Shown: piece by piece, positions 1 to 6,397 of the stretch
Position numbering within the stretch: position 1 is the stretch's first letter
Layout: every line of letters starts with the position of its first letter
Assembly: GCA_900548635.1 (NCBI GenBank)
Contig: URLP01000039.1
Coordinates: 1 to 13,280, forward strand
Origin: an uncultured Megasphaera sp.
GTDB lineage: Bacteria; Bacillota; Negativicutes; Veillonellales; Megasphaeraceae
Direction: 5' to 3'
Length of the DNA: 13,280 nucleotides
Made by a program: the position numbers and the translations under genes
The notes under the pieces: model-generated
Seen by the model: the letters and a program-made list of their open reading frames with translations, nothing else
Database searches by the model: none
What the model was told of the DNA's origin: nothing

Positions 1-140
1 GTCGTCGTCTTGCCGCAGCCGCTCGGACCGAGGAGGGTCACGAATTCATTTTCGGAAATGGTCAGGTCCAGCCCGTCCAGTACCAGGCGGCCGTCATATT
101 CCTTGGATACGTGCTCCAAGTGGATCAATTCTTTTGCCAT
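1..140 (-). CDS. ABC transporter ATP-binding protein, PotA-like (5' end only)
   Basis: Only the first 46 codons are inside the window; the gene runs leftwards off the edge. The frame starts at an ATG (138-140) preceded on the minus strand by AGGAG about 7 nt upstream. The peptide has the usual N-terminal beta strands of an ABC ATPase and a complete Walker A motif, GPSGCGKT, at residues 38-45, which binds the ATP phosphates. The wording around it (NEFVTLLGPSGCGKTT) is typical of the PotA/CysA/MalK branch that energises solute import at the cytoplasmic membrane, and it most resembles spermidine/putrescine PotA. The substrate cannot be decided from this fragment because the signature motif, Walker B and the C-terminal TOBE domain are missing. 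The ABC ATPase call is firm; the polyamine assignment is inference. Confidence 0.85.
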   Translation of the reverse strand, partial: MAKELIHLEHVSKEYDGRLVLDGLDLTISENEFVTLLGPSGCGKTT

Positions 141-182
141 TCACAAACTCCTATATATTCATTATTTTATAAAATTCAGTGG

Positions 183-215
183 ATTCAGGCGGGCTCGCCA
201 CGTGCGAGCCCCTAC
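183..215 (-). repeat. Foldback repeat, copy 1 (33 bp hairpin)
   Basis: Read on the minus strand this begins GTAGGGGC and ends GCCCGCCTGAAT. It folds into a perfect 8-bp stem with the loop ACGTG. It matches 28 of 33 positions of 7206-7238, and two pairs of the differences are compensatory within the stem. A third, shorter copy lies immediately beside it on the other strand (221-252). The CCCCTAC end of this copy and the GTAGGGG start of the next can also pair with each other across 5 nt, giving an alternative fold. Confidence 0.75.
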
Positions 216-220
216 GGGGC

Positions 221-252
221 GTAGGGGCCGCCATAATCGGCGGCCCGCCGAT
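221..252 (+). repeat. Foldback repeat, copy 3 (diverged)
   Basis: This starts GTAGGGGC and carries a perfect 8-bp stem (225-232 with 239-246, loop ATAATC) followed by GCC, the same outline as the copies at 183-215 and 7206-7238. The lower stem (GGGC/GCCC) is conserved. The upper four pairs are different but still complementary (CGCC/GGCG). It lies head-to-head with copy 1. Confidence 0.65.
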
Positions 253-254
253 TT

Positions 255-289
255 CGACAAACGAGCCACGGCAAACGAACCACGAAAAA
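255..289 (+). repeat. Heptamer array 1 (five CG-N4-A units)
   Basis: Five consecutive 7-bp units start at 255, 262, 269, 276 and 283. Each begins CG and ends A; examples are CGACAAA, CGGCAAA and CGAACCA. The fifth unit, CGAAAAA, is the A tract of the terminator hairpin that follows. The last two units and the hairpin are nearly identical to those of the array at 694-728. Confidence 0.8.
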
Positions 290-317
290 AGCTGTCGCGA
301 AAGCGGCAGCTTTTTTT
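285..317. terminator. Bidirectional-type intrinsic terminator between divergent genes
   Basis: An 8-bp stem (291-298 with 303-310, one G-T wobble) with a GAAA tetraloop has six A on its left (285-290) and seven T on its right (311-317), so it could act on both strands. It lies between two genes that diverge, so it does not follow any visible gene. It is just upstream of the ferredoxin promoter, where it may block incoming transcription. Confidence 0.75.
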
Positions 318-357
318 CTGTCCTGTTGTTTTTGCAACGGTTTTAATCGGATGTTTT

Positions 358-366
358 TGCTATAGT
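358..366 (+). promoter_or_regulatory. Extended -10 promoter for the ferredoxin gene
   Basis: TGCTATAGT matches an extended -10 (TGn followed by TATAGT at 361-366). It is 30 nt upstream of the start codon. No -35 box with good spacing is clear, which is tolerated by extended -10 promoters. The rpsF promoter has a very similar element, TGCTATACT. Confidence 0.5.
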
Positions 367-396
367 ATAAGTACGATGTGAAAAGGGGGGATAGAA

Positions 397-642
397 ATGC
401 GGAAAACACATATTGATGAATTAGTGACACCGGATTACTTTAACCGCAAGGAATGTGAAGGCTGCGGCTGCTGTATCAGCATCTGCCCGTACGATGCCTT
501 GTCCATGCAGGCCTGTGCTGACGGCATCATGCGGCCGCGGGTCGATATGACCAAGTGCCTGCGCTGCAACCGCTGTATCGACGCCTGTGAAATTTACAAG
601 TGCTACTATAGTCCCCAAAAAAAGTATGAACCCGCAGTATAA
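397..642 (+). CDS. Small 4Fe-4S dicluster ferredoxin-like protein
   Basis: This 81-residue protein has two CxxCxxCxxxC motifs: C20, C23, C26, C30 (the last followed by Pro, as in classical bacterial ferredoxins) and C54, C57, C60, C64 (the last followed by Glu rather than Pro). It should bind two [4Fe-4S] clusters and act as a cytoplasmic electron carrier or as a small subunit of a redox enzyme. There is an extra Cys (C25) beside the first motif, plus C40 and C69. The spacing between the motifs (23 residues) is ordinary for 2[4Fe-4S] proteins. The start is supported by AGGGGGG 6 nt upstream of ATG. The gene is monocistronic, with a terminator on each side, so the partner enzyme cannot be inferred from its neighbours. 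The iron-sulfur call is firm; the physiological role is unknown. Confidence 0.85.
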   Translation: MRKTHIDELVTPDYFNRKECEGCGCCISICPYDALSMQACADGIMRPRVDMTKCLRCNRCIDACEIYKCYYSPQKKYEPAV

Positions 643-693
643 GCCGTTATAAGATTATGGAGATATCCGCTTGCTGGATTTGGGTGAATTTTT

Positions 694-728
694 CGACGAA
701 CGACAAACGCCAAACGAACCACGAAAAA
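694..728 (+). repeat. Heptamer array 2 (five CG-N4-A units)
   Basis: Units start at 694, 701, 708, 715 and 722 with no phase break, and the last (CGAAAAA) merges into the terminator A tract. It is preceded by GTGAATTTTT, which also precedes the array at 5929. With its terminator it is a direct repeat of 255-317, so the ferredoxin gene is bracketed by two copies. Confidence 0.8.
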
Positions 729-755
729 AGCTGCCGCGAAAGCGACAGCTTTTTT
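724..755. terminator. Bidirectional terminator for ferredoxin and the convergent minus-strand gene
   Basis: Stem 730-737 with 742-749 and a GAAA loop, flanked by six A (724-729) and six T (750-755). One pair is a C-A mismatch (734/745). The T tract overlaps the stop codon of the minus-strand gene (754-756), so one hairpin serves two converging genes. Confidence 0.8.
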
Positions 756-1371
756 ACTTTTCAAAGAGATATTTCGTATCGTAGCTGAGGTCCATGTACT
801 GGGCGATGGTGTCGTCATCGAAGCCGTATTCTTCGGATTTCTTTGTCAGGCTGCCCCATTTGATCTGGAGCTTCTTTTTTGACGTCAACGGTTCTTCGTA
901 TTCGATGCGCAGGTCTTGGGCTTCCTGAGAATGATCCCGGACTTGGACGAAGAGGCCCTTGTCGAAGGTCAGCTCGAAGACTTTGCGGAAGGCGTGGGGC
1001 AGCTGGAAGCCGAAGGGGACGAAGTATTTGTCGATAAAGCTGTTGGCGATAAGGATGGAACCCGTATAGTCCATGACGTGGTTGAGTTCGTATTTCAAAT
1101 CCCCTGCCGGCGAATGGAAGGGGACGGGATGGATGCCGTCGATAGCCGGTGCGTCCATACCGTTGTTGTTGGTCAGCAGCTTATGGAGGGTCAGCATCTT
1201 TTCGTCGTTGAAACCGAAGATTGCCGTATAGCCGCGCAGGCAGGCTTCATTGTACATAGCCGGATGGAGATCGTATTCTTCGATATTGAAGAAGTCGTCG
1301 ACGTGTTCAATGGCGACGATACTGAATTTATAGGTGGCAAAATCGAAGCCGTCAAAGAATTGAGCGCGCAT
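754..1371 (-). CDS. Conserved-looking hypothetical protein, 205 aa, coupled to xpt
   Basis: I do not recognise the family. The product is soluble-looking: no signal peptide, no hydrophobic segment long enough for a membrane helix, no cysteine cluster. It has aromatic-rich, mixed alpha/beta-like stretches and an acidic run FDDDT near residue 185. The start ATG (1369-1371) has AAGGAG 7 nt upstream, and that binding site overlaps the stop codon of xpt only 11 bp away, so the two are almost certainly co-transcribed and probably translationally coupled. Shared expression with xanthine salvage is the only hint of function. The open frame has the codon style of its neighbours and ends in a terminator, so it is a real gene. 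Confidence 0.8.
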   Translation of the reverse strand: MRAQFFDGFDFATYKFSIVAIEHVDDFFNIEEYDLHPAMYNEACLRGYTAIFGFNDEKMLTLHKLLTNNNGMDAPAIDGIHPVPFHSPAGDLKYELNHVMDYTGSILIANSFIDKYFVPFGFQLPHAFRKVFELTFDKGLFVQVRDHSQEAQDLRIEYEEPLTSKKKLQIKWGSLTKKSEEYGFDDDTIAQYMDLSYDTKYLFEK

Positions 1372-1382
1372 GATACTTCTCC

Positions 1383-1958
1383 TTATTCAAAAAAGACGGG
1401 CTTGTTGTTTTCAAAGCGGGCGATACGGGCCAGGGATTCGACGCGGAAGCCCTTGTCTTCCAGGGTCTTGCGGCCGCACTGGAAGGTCTTTTCGACGACG
1501 ATGCCGATGCCGGCGACTTTGCAGCCTGCCTGGGCAGCGATTTCCGTCAGGCCGACCGCAGCAGCGCCGCTGGCCAGGAAGTCATCGATGATCAGGACCG
1601 ATTCGCCGGCATGGAGATAGGCCTTGCTGATGCTGGCTGTGTATTCTTCTTCTTTCGTATACGAATAGATTTTTGCCGTGTACTGTTCGCCTTTGGTGAG
1701 GAGGGATTTCTTCTTGCGCGCAAAGACAATGGGGATGTTATTCATGGCCAGGGAAGCGGCATAGGCGACGGCGATACCCGATGTTTCGATGGTGACGATG
1801 CGGTCGATGTGAACGTCTTTGAAACGGCGGGCGAACTCCTGACCTACGTGATTGATGAGGGTTGTATCGATTTGCTGGTTCAAAAAGTTGTCGATCTTCA
1901 AAATCCGGTTGTCGATGACCAGGCCATCTTCTAAAATTCGCTGTTTCAATTCTTCCAT
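1383..1958 (-). CDS. xpt: Xanthine phosphoribosyltransferase
   Basis: Xpt transfers phosphoribose from PRPP to xanthine, giving XMP in cytoplasmic purine salvage. The 191-residue sequence follows the Bacillus Xpt pattern throughout: an N-terminus of the MEELKQRI type, a VTIETSGIA segment (residues 55-63), a FARKKK segment (79-84), the PRPP-binding loop VLIIDDFLASGAA (121-133), and GIGIVVEK followed by RVESLARI near the C-terminus. Length is normal for the family. GGAGG lies 11 nt upstream of the ATG, a slightly long spacing; no alternative in-frame start is nearer. It is the first gene of a two-gene unit. In Bacillus, xpt is preceded by a guanine riboswitch. Here the leader from the best promoter is only about 50-60 nt, too short for a purine aptamer plus expression platform. 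The divergent purL suggests control by a shared purine regulator instead, which is inference. Confidence 0.96.
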   Translation of the reverse strand: MEELKQRILEDGLVIDNRILKIDNFLNQQIDTTLINHVGQEFARRFKDVHIDRIVTIETSGIAVAYAASLAMNNIPIVFARKKKSLLTKGEQYTAKIYSYTKEEEYTASISKAYLHAGESVLIIDDFLASGAAAVGLTEIAAQAGCKVAGIGIVVEKTFQCGRKTLEDKGFRVESLARIARFENNKPVFFE

Positions 1959-2017
1959 TACTTCCGTGTCCTCCCTGATGATGAAAAATGGTAAACTTTG
2001 TCTACTATAATAGTACT

Positions 2018-2046
2018 AGTCTAATACGATTTTATAGGCAAGTCAA
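2018..2046 (-). promoter_or_regulatory. Candidate xpt promoter
   Basis: On the minus strand TTGACT (2046-2041), a 17-bp spacer and TAGACT (2023-2018) form a plausible sigma-70-type promoter. A perfect 13-bp palindrome, TACTATAATAGTA (2003-2015), covers the expected transcription start and could be an operator. Confidence 0.5.
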
Positions 2047-2057
2047 TAAAATTCTCG

Positions 2058-2086
2058 TTTACTTATGGTTTTAAAACGGGTATACT
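2058..2086 (+). promoter_or_regulatory. Candidate purL promoter
   Basis: TTTACT (2058-2063), a 17-bp spacer and TATACT (2081-2086). Its -35 lies only 11 bp from the -35 of the divergent xpt promoter. The expected transcription start, about 2092-2094, falls at or after the upstream in-frame TTG at 2091, which rules that codon out as the translation start. Confidence 0.65.
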
Positions 2087-2132
2087 AAAGTTGTCTAATG
2101 ATAAGTTATCTATCTTTGAGGGAGGTCATGAC

Positions 2133-5100
2133 ATGCAGTCTATTCGACGTTTGTATGTTGCCAAGAAAGGCGTTTTTGCTGATGAAGCAAAACGATTGCT
2201 CACAGATTTACAGGAAAACCTGCTGATCAAAGGGCTGACAGATATTCACATTTACCACCGCTATGACGTATCCGGTCTCGACGATGCGGCCTTTGAAGCG
2301 GCTAAAAATATGATTTTCTCCGAACCGCCTGTTGATGCCGTTTACGATGAACTGCCCGTCCATGACGGCGATACGGTCCTGGCCGTCGAATACCTGCCGG
2401 GCCAGTATGACCAGCGCGCCGATTCGGCCATGCAGTGCCTGCAGATGCTGACCATGAAGAACGACAGCCTCGTCCGCACGGCGCAGATCCTCGTCCTTTC
2501 GGGCGACTTGTCCGCAGACGATGTTGCTGCTATCAAGCATTACTGCATCAACCCCGTCGAAGCCCGCGAAGCTTCGCTCGACCCTGTTTCGACCTTGGAA
2601 ATGGCTTGGGAAAAACCGGCAGACGTTCCTTCCATCGAAGGTTTCGATGCCATGGATGACGCAGCCCTGCAGGAACTGTCTGCGCACATGGGCCTGGCCA
2701 TGAGCTTCGATGATTTGAAATTCGTCCAGGCTTACTTCCGGGATGAAGAAAAACGCGACCCGACGGTCACGGAAATCCGCGTCATCGATACGTACTGGTC
2801 GGACCACTGCCGCCACACGACGTTCATGACGGAACTGACGGATATTTCCTTTGAAAACGGGACCTTCACAGCGCCAATCCAGCGCGCTTATGAATCGTAT
2901 AAGACGACGCGGGAAAACCTGAAGCGCAAGAAACCGCAGACCCTGATGGATATGGCTACCATTGCCGTCAAGGAACTGAAGGCTGCCGGCAAGCTCGACA
3001 ACCTCGATGAATCGGAAGAAATCAACGCCTGCACGATTATCATCCCTGTCGATGTCGACGGCGTCGAAGAAGAATGGCTCCTCCTCTTTAAGAATGAAAC
3101 CCATAACCATCCGACGGAAATCGAACCGTTCGGCGGTGCAGCCACCTGCCTGGGCGGCTGTATCCGCGACCCCTTGAGCGGCCGTGCTTATGTTTATCAG
3201 GCCATGCGCGTCACCGGTGCCGGCGATCCGCGTCAGTCCGTCAAAGATACGCTCGTCGGCAAGCTGCCCCAGCGCAAACTGACTACCGGTGCTGCCAAAG
3301 GTTACAGCTCCTACGGCAACCAGATCGGCCTGGCTACGGGCGAAGTCAAAGAATACTACAACCCGGGCTTCATTGCCAAACGCATGGAAATCGGCGCCGT
3401 CCTCGGTGCGGCACCGCGCTGCAATGTCGTCCGTGAAGAACCGCTGCCCGGCGATATCATCATCCTCCTCGGCGGCAAGACCGGCCGTGACGGCTGCGGC
3501 GGTGCGACGGGTTCGTCGAAGAAACACACTGTCGAATCCCTGGAAACATGCGGCGCCGAAGTCCAGAAGGGCAATGCTCTGACAGAACGCAAGATCCAGC
3601 GCCTTTTCCGCCGCCATGAAGTCACGACGCTCATCAAGCGCTGCAACGACTTTGGTGCCGGCGGCGTCTCCGTCGCCATCGGCGAACTGACGGACGGCCT
3701 GGACATCAACCTTGATAAAGTACCGAAGAAATACGAAGGCCTGGACGGCACGGAACTGGCTATCTCCGAATCGCAGGAACGCATGGCCGTCGTCGTCGCT
3801 CCGGAACACGTCGCTGAATTCATGAAGTATGCGGCTGAAGAAAACCTGGAAGCCACGATTGTCGCCGTCGCTACGGATACGAAACGCCTGGTCATGCACT
3901 GGCGCGATCAGAATGTCGTCAACATTACGCGTGCTTTCCTCGATACGAACGGCGTTACGCAGCACCGCAAAGCCGTCGTCGTCGCTCCGGAAGAAAAAGA
4001 TTTCTTCAAGGCTCCGACCGTCAAAGATGCCGCCAAGACCTGGCTCGATACGATGGGTACCCTGAATATTGCTTCTGAACAAGGCCTGGCCGAACGCTTC
4101 GACAGCACCATCGGTGCCCGCACGGTCCTCATGCCTTTCGGCGGCAAATACCAGAAGACGCCGGTCGAAGGCATGGTTGCCAAGATTCCTGTTGAACACG
4201 GCAATACGACGACAGCCAGTATCTTCACGCACGGCTATGATCCGGACCTGGCTATCTGGAGCCCGTTCCACGGCGCCCTTTATGCCGTCATCCAGTCCAT
4301 TGCCAAGCTCGTCGCCCTCGGCGGGGACCGCAAGAAGGTATACCTGACGATGCAGGAATTCTTCCAGAGCCTTGGCACGAACGAAAAAGCCTGGGGTCAG
4401 CCGGTCAGCGCCCTCCTCGGCGCCTTTACGGCCCAGCAGGTCATGGAAGTCGCGGCCATCGGCGGCAAGGACAGCATGAGCGGTACCTTCGAAAATCTGA
4501 CGGTTCCGCCGACACTCGTTTCCTTTGCTATCGCTCCGGAACATACGAATCATATCATTTCGCCGGAATTCAAAGCCGCCGGCGATGCGCTGCTCCTCTT
4601 CGATTTGCCCCGTGATGCGGAAAGCATGCCGGACTTCGATACCTTCAAAGCTCACTGCGACTTCCTCCATCAGGCAGTCCTCGACGGCAAAGTCAAAGCT
4701 ATGCACGCTGTCGGTCAGGGCGGTATCGCTGCTGCCGTCGCTCAGATGGCCTTCGGCAACGGCATCGGCTTCGACGTCGATGCAACTTTCGACGTACAGG
4801 AACTCTTCAATCTCCGTTACGGTTCGATCCTCGTAGAAACAGACGCTGCCACGGCAGCAGAATGGGCGAAACGCGCTCACGTCTGCCTCGTCGGTAAGAC
4901 GGTAGAAGCACCGGAAATCCGTGTCGCCGGCGAAACGATTTCTCTCAAAGACCTCCAGGATGCTTGGGAAAAACCGCTCAGCCACGTCTTCCCCATCAAG
5001 AGCGAAAGCGCCAAGGGCGATGCAGAACTGCCGCTCTTCACGACCTACGGTCCGCGCCGCAGTGAAAAATTCGGCACGCCGCGCGTCTTCATCCCGGTCT

Positions 5101-5876
5101 GCCCGGGCACGAACTGCGAATACGATTCGGCCGCTGCCTTTGAACGGGCCGGCGCCACGACGGACGTCATGGTCCTGCGCAACAATACGCCGCAGGATCT
5201 GGCCGAATCTATCGACGAAATGGCCAAACGCATTGCCAAAGCCCAGATCATCATGTTCCCGGGCGGCTTCAGTGCCGGCGACGAACCGGAAGGTTCGGGC
5301 AAGTTCATCGCTACCCTCTTCCGCAACCCGGCGCTTGCAGAAGCCCTGGAAAACCTCCTCTACCAGCGCGACGGCCTGGCTCTCGGCATCTGCAACGGCT
5401 TCCAGGCCCTGATTAAACTCGGCCTCCTGCCCTACGGCCACGTACAGCCTTTGAGAGCCGACAGCCCGACCCTGACGTACAACACGATCGGCCGCCATCT
5501 TTCGCGCATGGTCGAAACGAAAGTCGTCTCCGTCATGAGCCCGTGGTTCAGCAACTGCAAGGCCGGTGACGTCCACACCGTTGCTATTTCCCACGGTGAA
5601 GGCCGCTTCGTCGCCACGCCGGAACAGATTCGCGAACTGGCTGCCAAAGGCCAGATTGCCACGCAGTACGTCGACCTCTCCGGCAACGCTACGTATGACA
5701 GCGAATACAACCCGAACCAGTCCGTACTGGCTGTCGAAGGTATTACCAGCCCGGACGGCCGTGTCCTCGGCAAGATGGCACATACAGAACGCTTCAGCGC
5801 CGAAGATGTCTTCCAGAACATCGCCGGCAACAAACTCCAGCCGATCTTCAAATCGGGCGTGGAATATTTTAAGTAA
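2133..5876 (+). CDS. purL: Phosphoribosylformylglycinamidine synthase, single-chain (PurL with glutaminase domain)
   Basis: FGAM synthase converts FGAR, glutamine and ATP to FGAM, the fourth step of de novo purine synthesis. At 1,247 residues this is the large single-chain form with synthetase and glutaminase fused; it replaces separate PurL, PurQ and PurS. Visible parts are an N-terminal PurS-like region, the linker motif SDHCRHTTF (from residue 223), the ATP/FGAR-site motif FKNETHNHPT (319-328), a second synthetase-like half from about 650 to 980, and a C-terminal class I glutamine amidotransferase domain from about 990. The glutaminase triad appears intact: C1087 in GICNGF, and H1217 and E1219 in MAHTER. 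I start at ATG 2133 because GGGAGGT lies 6 nt upstream and an in-frame TTG at 2091 would sit at the transcription start. Codon use is strongly biased, avoiding TTA, CTA and TCA, which creates a spurious antisense open frame across almost the whole gene. Confidence 0.97.
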   Translation: MQSIRRLYVAKKGVFADEAKRLLTDLQENLLIKGLTDIHIYHRYDVSGLDDAAFEAAKNMIFSEPPVDAVYDELPVHDGDTVLAVEYLPGQYDQRADSAMQCLQMLTMKNDSLVRTAQILVLSGDLSADDVAAIKHYCINPVEAREASLDPVSTLEMAWEKPADVPSIEGFDAMDDAALQELSAHMGLAMSFDDLKFVQAYFRDEEKRDPTVTEIRVIDTYWSDHCRHTTFMTELTDISFENGTFTAPIQRAYESYKTTRENLKRKKPQTLMDMATIAVKELKAAGKLDNLDESEEINACTIIIPVDVDGVEEEWLLLFKNETHNHPTEIEPFGGAATCLGGCIRDPLSGRAYVYQAMRVTGAGDPRQSVKDTLVGKLPQRKLTTGAAKGYSSYGNQIGLATGEVKEYYNPGFIAKRMEIGAVLGAAPRCNVVREEPLPGDIIILLGGKTGRDGCGGATGSSKKHTVESLETCGAEVQKGNALTERKIQRLFRRHEVTTLIKRCNDFGAGGVSVAIGELTDGLDINLDKVPKKYEGLDGTELAISESQERMAVVVAPEHVAEFMKYAAEENLEATIVAVATDTKRLVMHWRDQNVVNITRAFLDTNGVTQHRKAVVVAPEEKDFFKAPTVKDAAKTWLDTMGTLNIASEQGLAERFDSTIGARTVLMPFGGKYQKTPVEGMVAKIPVEHGNTTTASIFTHGYDPDLAIWSPFHGALYAVIQSIAKLVALGGDRKKVYLTMQEFFQSLGTNEKAWGQPVSALLGAFTAQQVMEVAAIGGKDSMSGTFENLTVPPTLVSFAIAPEHTNHIISPEFKAAGDALLLFDLPRDAESMPDFDTFKAHCDFLHQAVLDGKVKAMHAVGQGGIAAAVAQMAFGNGIGFDVDATFDVQELFNLRYGSILVETDAATAAEWAKRAHVCLVGKTVEAPEIRVAGETISLKDLQDAWEKPLSHVFPIKSESAKGDAELPLFTTYGPRRSEKFGTPRVFIPVCPGTNCEYDSAAAFERAGATTDVMVLRNNTPQDLAESIDEMAKRIAKAQIIMFPGGFSAGDEPEGSGKFIATLFRNPALAEALENLLYQRDGLALGICNGFQALIKLGLLPYGHVQPLRADSPTLTYNTIGRHLSRMVETKVVSVMSPWFSNCKAGDVHTVAISHGEGRFVATPEQIRELAAKGQIATQYVDLSGNATYDSEYNPNQSVLAVEGITSPDGRVLGKMAHTERFSAEDVFQNIAGNKLQPIFKSGVEYFK

Positions 5877-5882
5877 AAGCCG

Positions 5883-5910
5883 TTTGCCGTGGGTCGTTCA
5901 TCGTTTGCCG
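5883..5910 (-). repeat. Heptamer array 3L (four units, minus orientation)
   Basis: Read on the minus strand, four in-phase units start at 5910, 5903, 5896 and 5889 (CGGCAAA, CGATGAA, CGACCCA, CGGCAAA). It begins 6 nt after the purL stop codon. With the plus-oriented array at 5929-5956 it makes an imperfect inverted repeat. Confidence 0.7.
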
Positions 5911-5928
5911 TTGAATGCGTGAATTTTT

Positions 5929-5956
5929 CGGCAAATGCCAAACGCCAAACGAACCA
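5929..5956 (+). repeat. Heptamer array 3R (four units)
   Basis: Units start at 5929, 5936, 5943 and 5950; one begins TG instead of CG. The array is preceded by GTGAATTTTT as in array 2, and leads into the purL terminator, although its last partial unit is CAAAA rather than CGAAAAA. Confidence 0.7.
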
Positions 5957-5960
5957 CAAA

Positions 5961-5991
5961 AGTGATGCTGCGGAAGCAGCATCACTTTTTT
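5961..5991 (+). terminator. Intrinsic terminator after purL
   Basis: A perfect 11-bp stem (5961-5971 with 5976-5986), GGAA loop, then a T run from 5986 to 5991. It lies 85 bp after the purL stop, with the heptamer arrays in between, and just upstream of the next promoter. Confidence 0.9.
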
Positions 5992-5992
5992 C

Positions 5993-6021
5993 TTGCTTTT
6001 CTCCACAACTTATGCTATACT
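5993..6021 (+). promoter_or_regulatory. Promoter of the rpsF-ssb-rpsR operon
   Basis: TTGCTT (5993-5998), a 17-bp spacer and TATACT (6016-6021) with an upstream TG that makes an extended -10. This is the best promoter in the window and fits strong ribosomal-protein expression. Confidence 0.8.
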
Positions 6022-6026
6022 TATAA

Positions 6027-6069
6027 AGCTTGATTTGTGTCAAGCTCCTAACCCTTCTGCGGGAAGGGT
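6027..6069 (+). promoter_or_regulatory. Structured rpsF leader, possible S6:S18 autoregulatory element
   Basis: Two hairpins lie in the leader: 6027-6033 with 6040-6046, and 6051-6057 with 6063-6069 (loop TGCGG), both perfect 7-bp stems. Many bacteria have a leader RNA before rpsF that binds the S6:S18 complex and represses the operon. The position and the second hairpin suit that, but I cannot confirm the consensus by eye. Confidence 0.45.
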
Positions 6070-6096
6070 CATATGTCCAAAAGAGGAGGTGATTTC

Positions 6097-6381
6097 GTGA
6101 ACAAGTACGAAGTCATGTTTATTGCAAAACCGCTCGAAGAAGCAGAAGTAGATCCAATCGTTGAATTGGTTTCCAACCTTCTCACAAAGAACGGCTGCAA
6201 AATCGAAAAGGTAGATCGCTGGGGTAAACGTCATCTCGCATACCCTGTTAAAAAACAGGCTGATGGCTACTACGTTCTGATCAACTTTGAAGGCGAACCT
6301 GACGTCATCAAAGAAATCGACCGTGTCATCAAGATCCACGATACTATTCTGAAACACTTGATCGTCAAGATCGACGAATAA
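6097..6381 (+). CDS. rpsF: 30S ribosomal protein S6
   Basis: S6 is a primary component of the platform of the 30S subunit, where it pairs with S18. The 94-residue product starts NKYEVMFI and contains the hallmark WGKRHLAYPV near residues 42-51, aligning with other bacterial S6 along its length. I start at GTG 6097 rather than the ATG at 6073: a perfect AGGAGGTG lies 5 nt before the GTG and inside the longer frame, and S6 proteins normally begin with this MxKYE motif. It is the first gene of the conserved rpsF-ssb-rpsR operon and has the promoter and structured leader described upstream. The stop is 16 bp before the ssb start. Confidence 0.97.
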   Translation: MNKYEVMFIAKPLEEAEVDPIVELVSNLLTKNGCKIEKVDRWGKRHLAYPVKKQADGYYVLINFEGEPDVIKEIDRVIKIHDTILKHLIVKIDE

Positions 6382-6397
6382 CCGGAGGCGCAAAGGT

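Noticed and set aside
255..289. CRISPR array
   Set aside because: The 7-bp units have no spacers, repeat length is far too short, and no cas genes are near.
212..430. Short minus-strand open frame through the repeat gap
   Set aside because: Its translation is made of the heptamer array, terminator and foldback repeats, and it overlaps the ferredoxin start in another frame.
916..1620. Plus-strand open frame of 234 codons opposite xpt and its partner gene
   Set aside because: It spans two genes on the other strand, has no convincing family features, and overlaps the well-supported xpt coding sequence.
1959..2040. Guanine riboswitch in the xpt leader
   Set aside because: The leader from the likely promoter is only about 50-60 nt and lacks room for a three-way-junction aptamer plus an expression platform.
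2091..2132. Upstream in-frame TTG start for purL
   Set aside because: It lies about 5 bp after the -10 box, at the expected transcription start, without a ribosome binding site; ATG 2133 has a good one.
2208..5783. A 1,191-codon open frame on the strand opposite purL
   Set aside because: It is aligned codon-for-codon with purL, so stops would appear only where purL uses TTA, CTA or TCA. The strongly biased codon use avoids these. The translation resembles no protein family I know and purL itself is unmistakable.
6073..6096. ATG 6073 as the rpsF start
   Set aside because: The extension contains the AGGAGGTG site itself, and S6 proteins start at the MNKYE motif encoded from GTG 6097.
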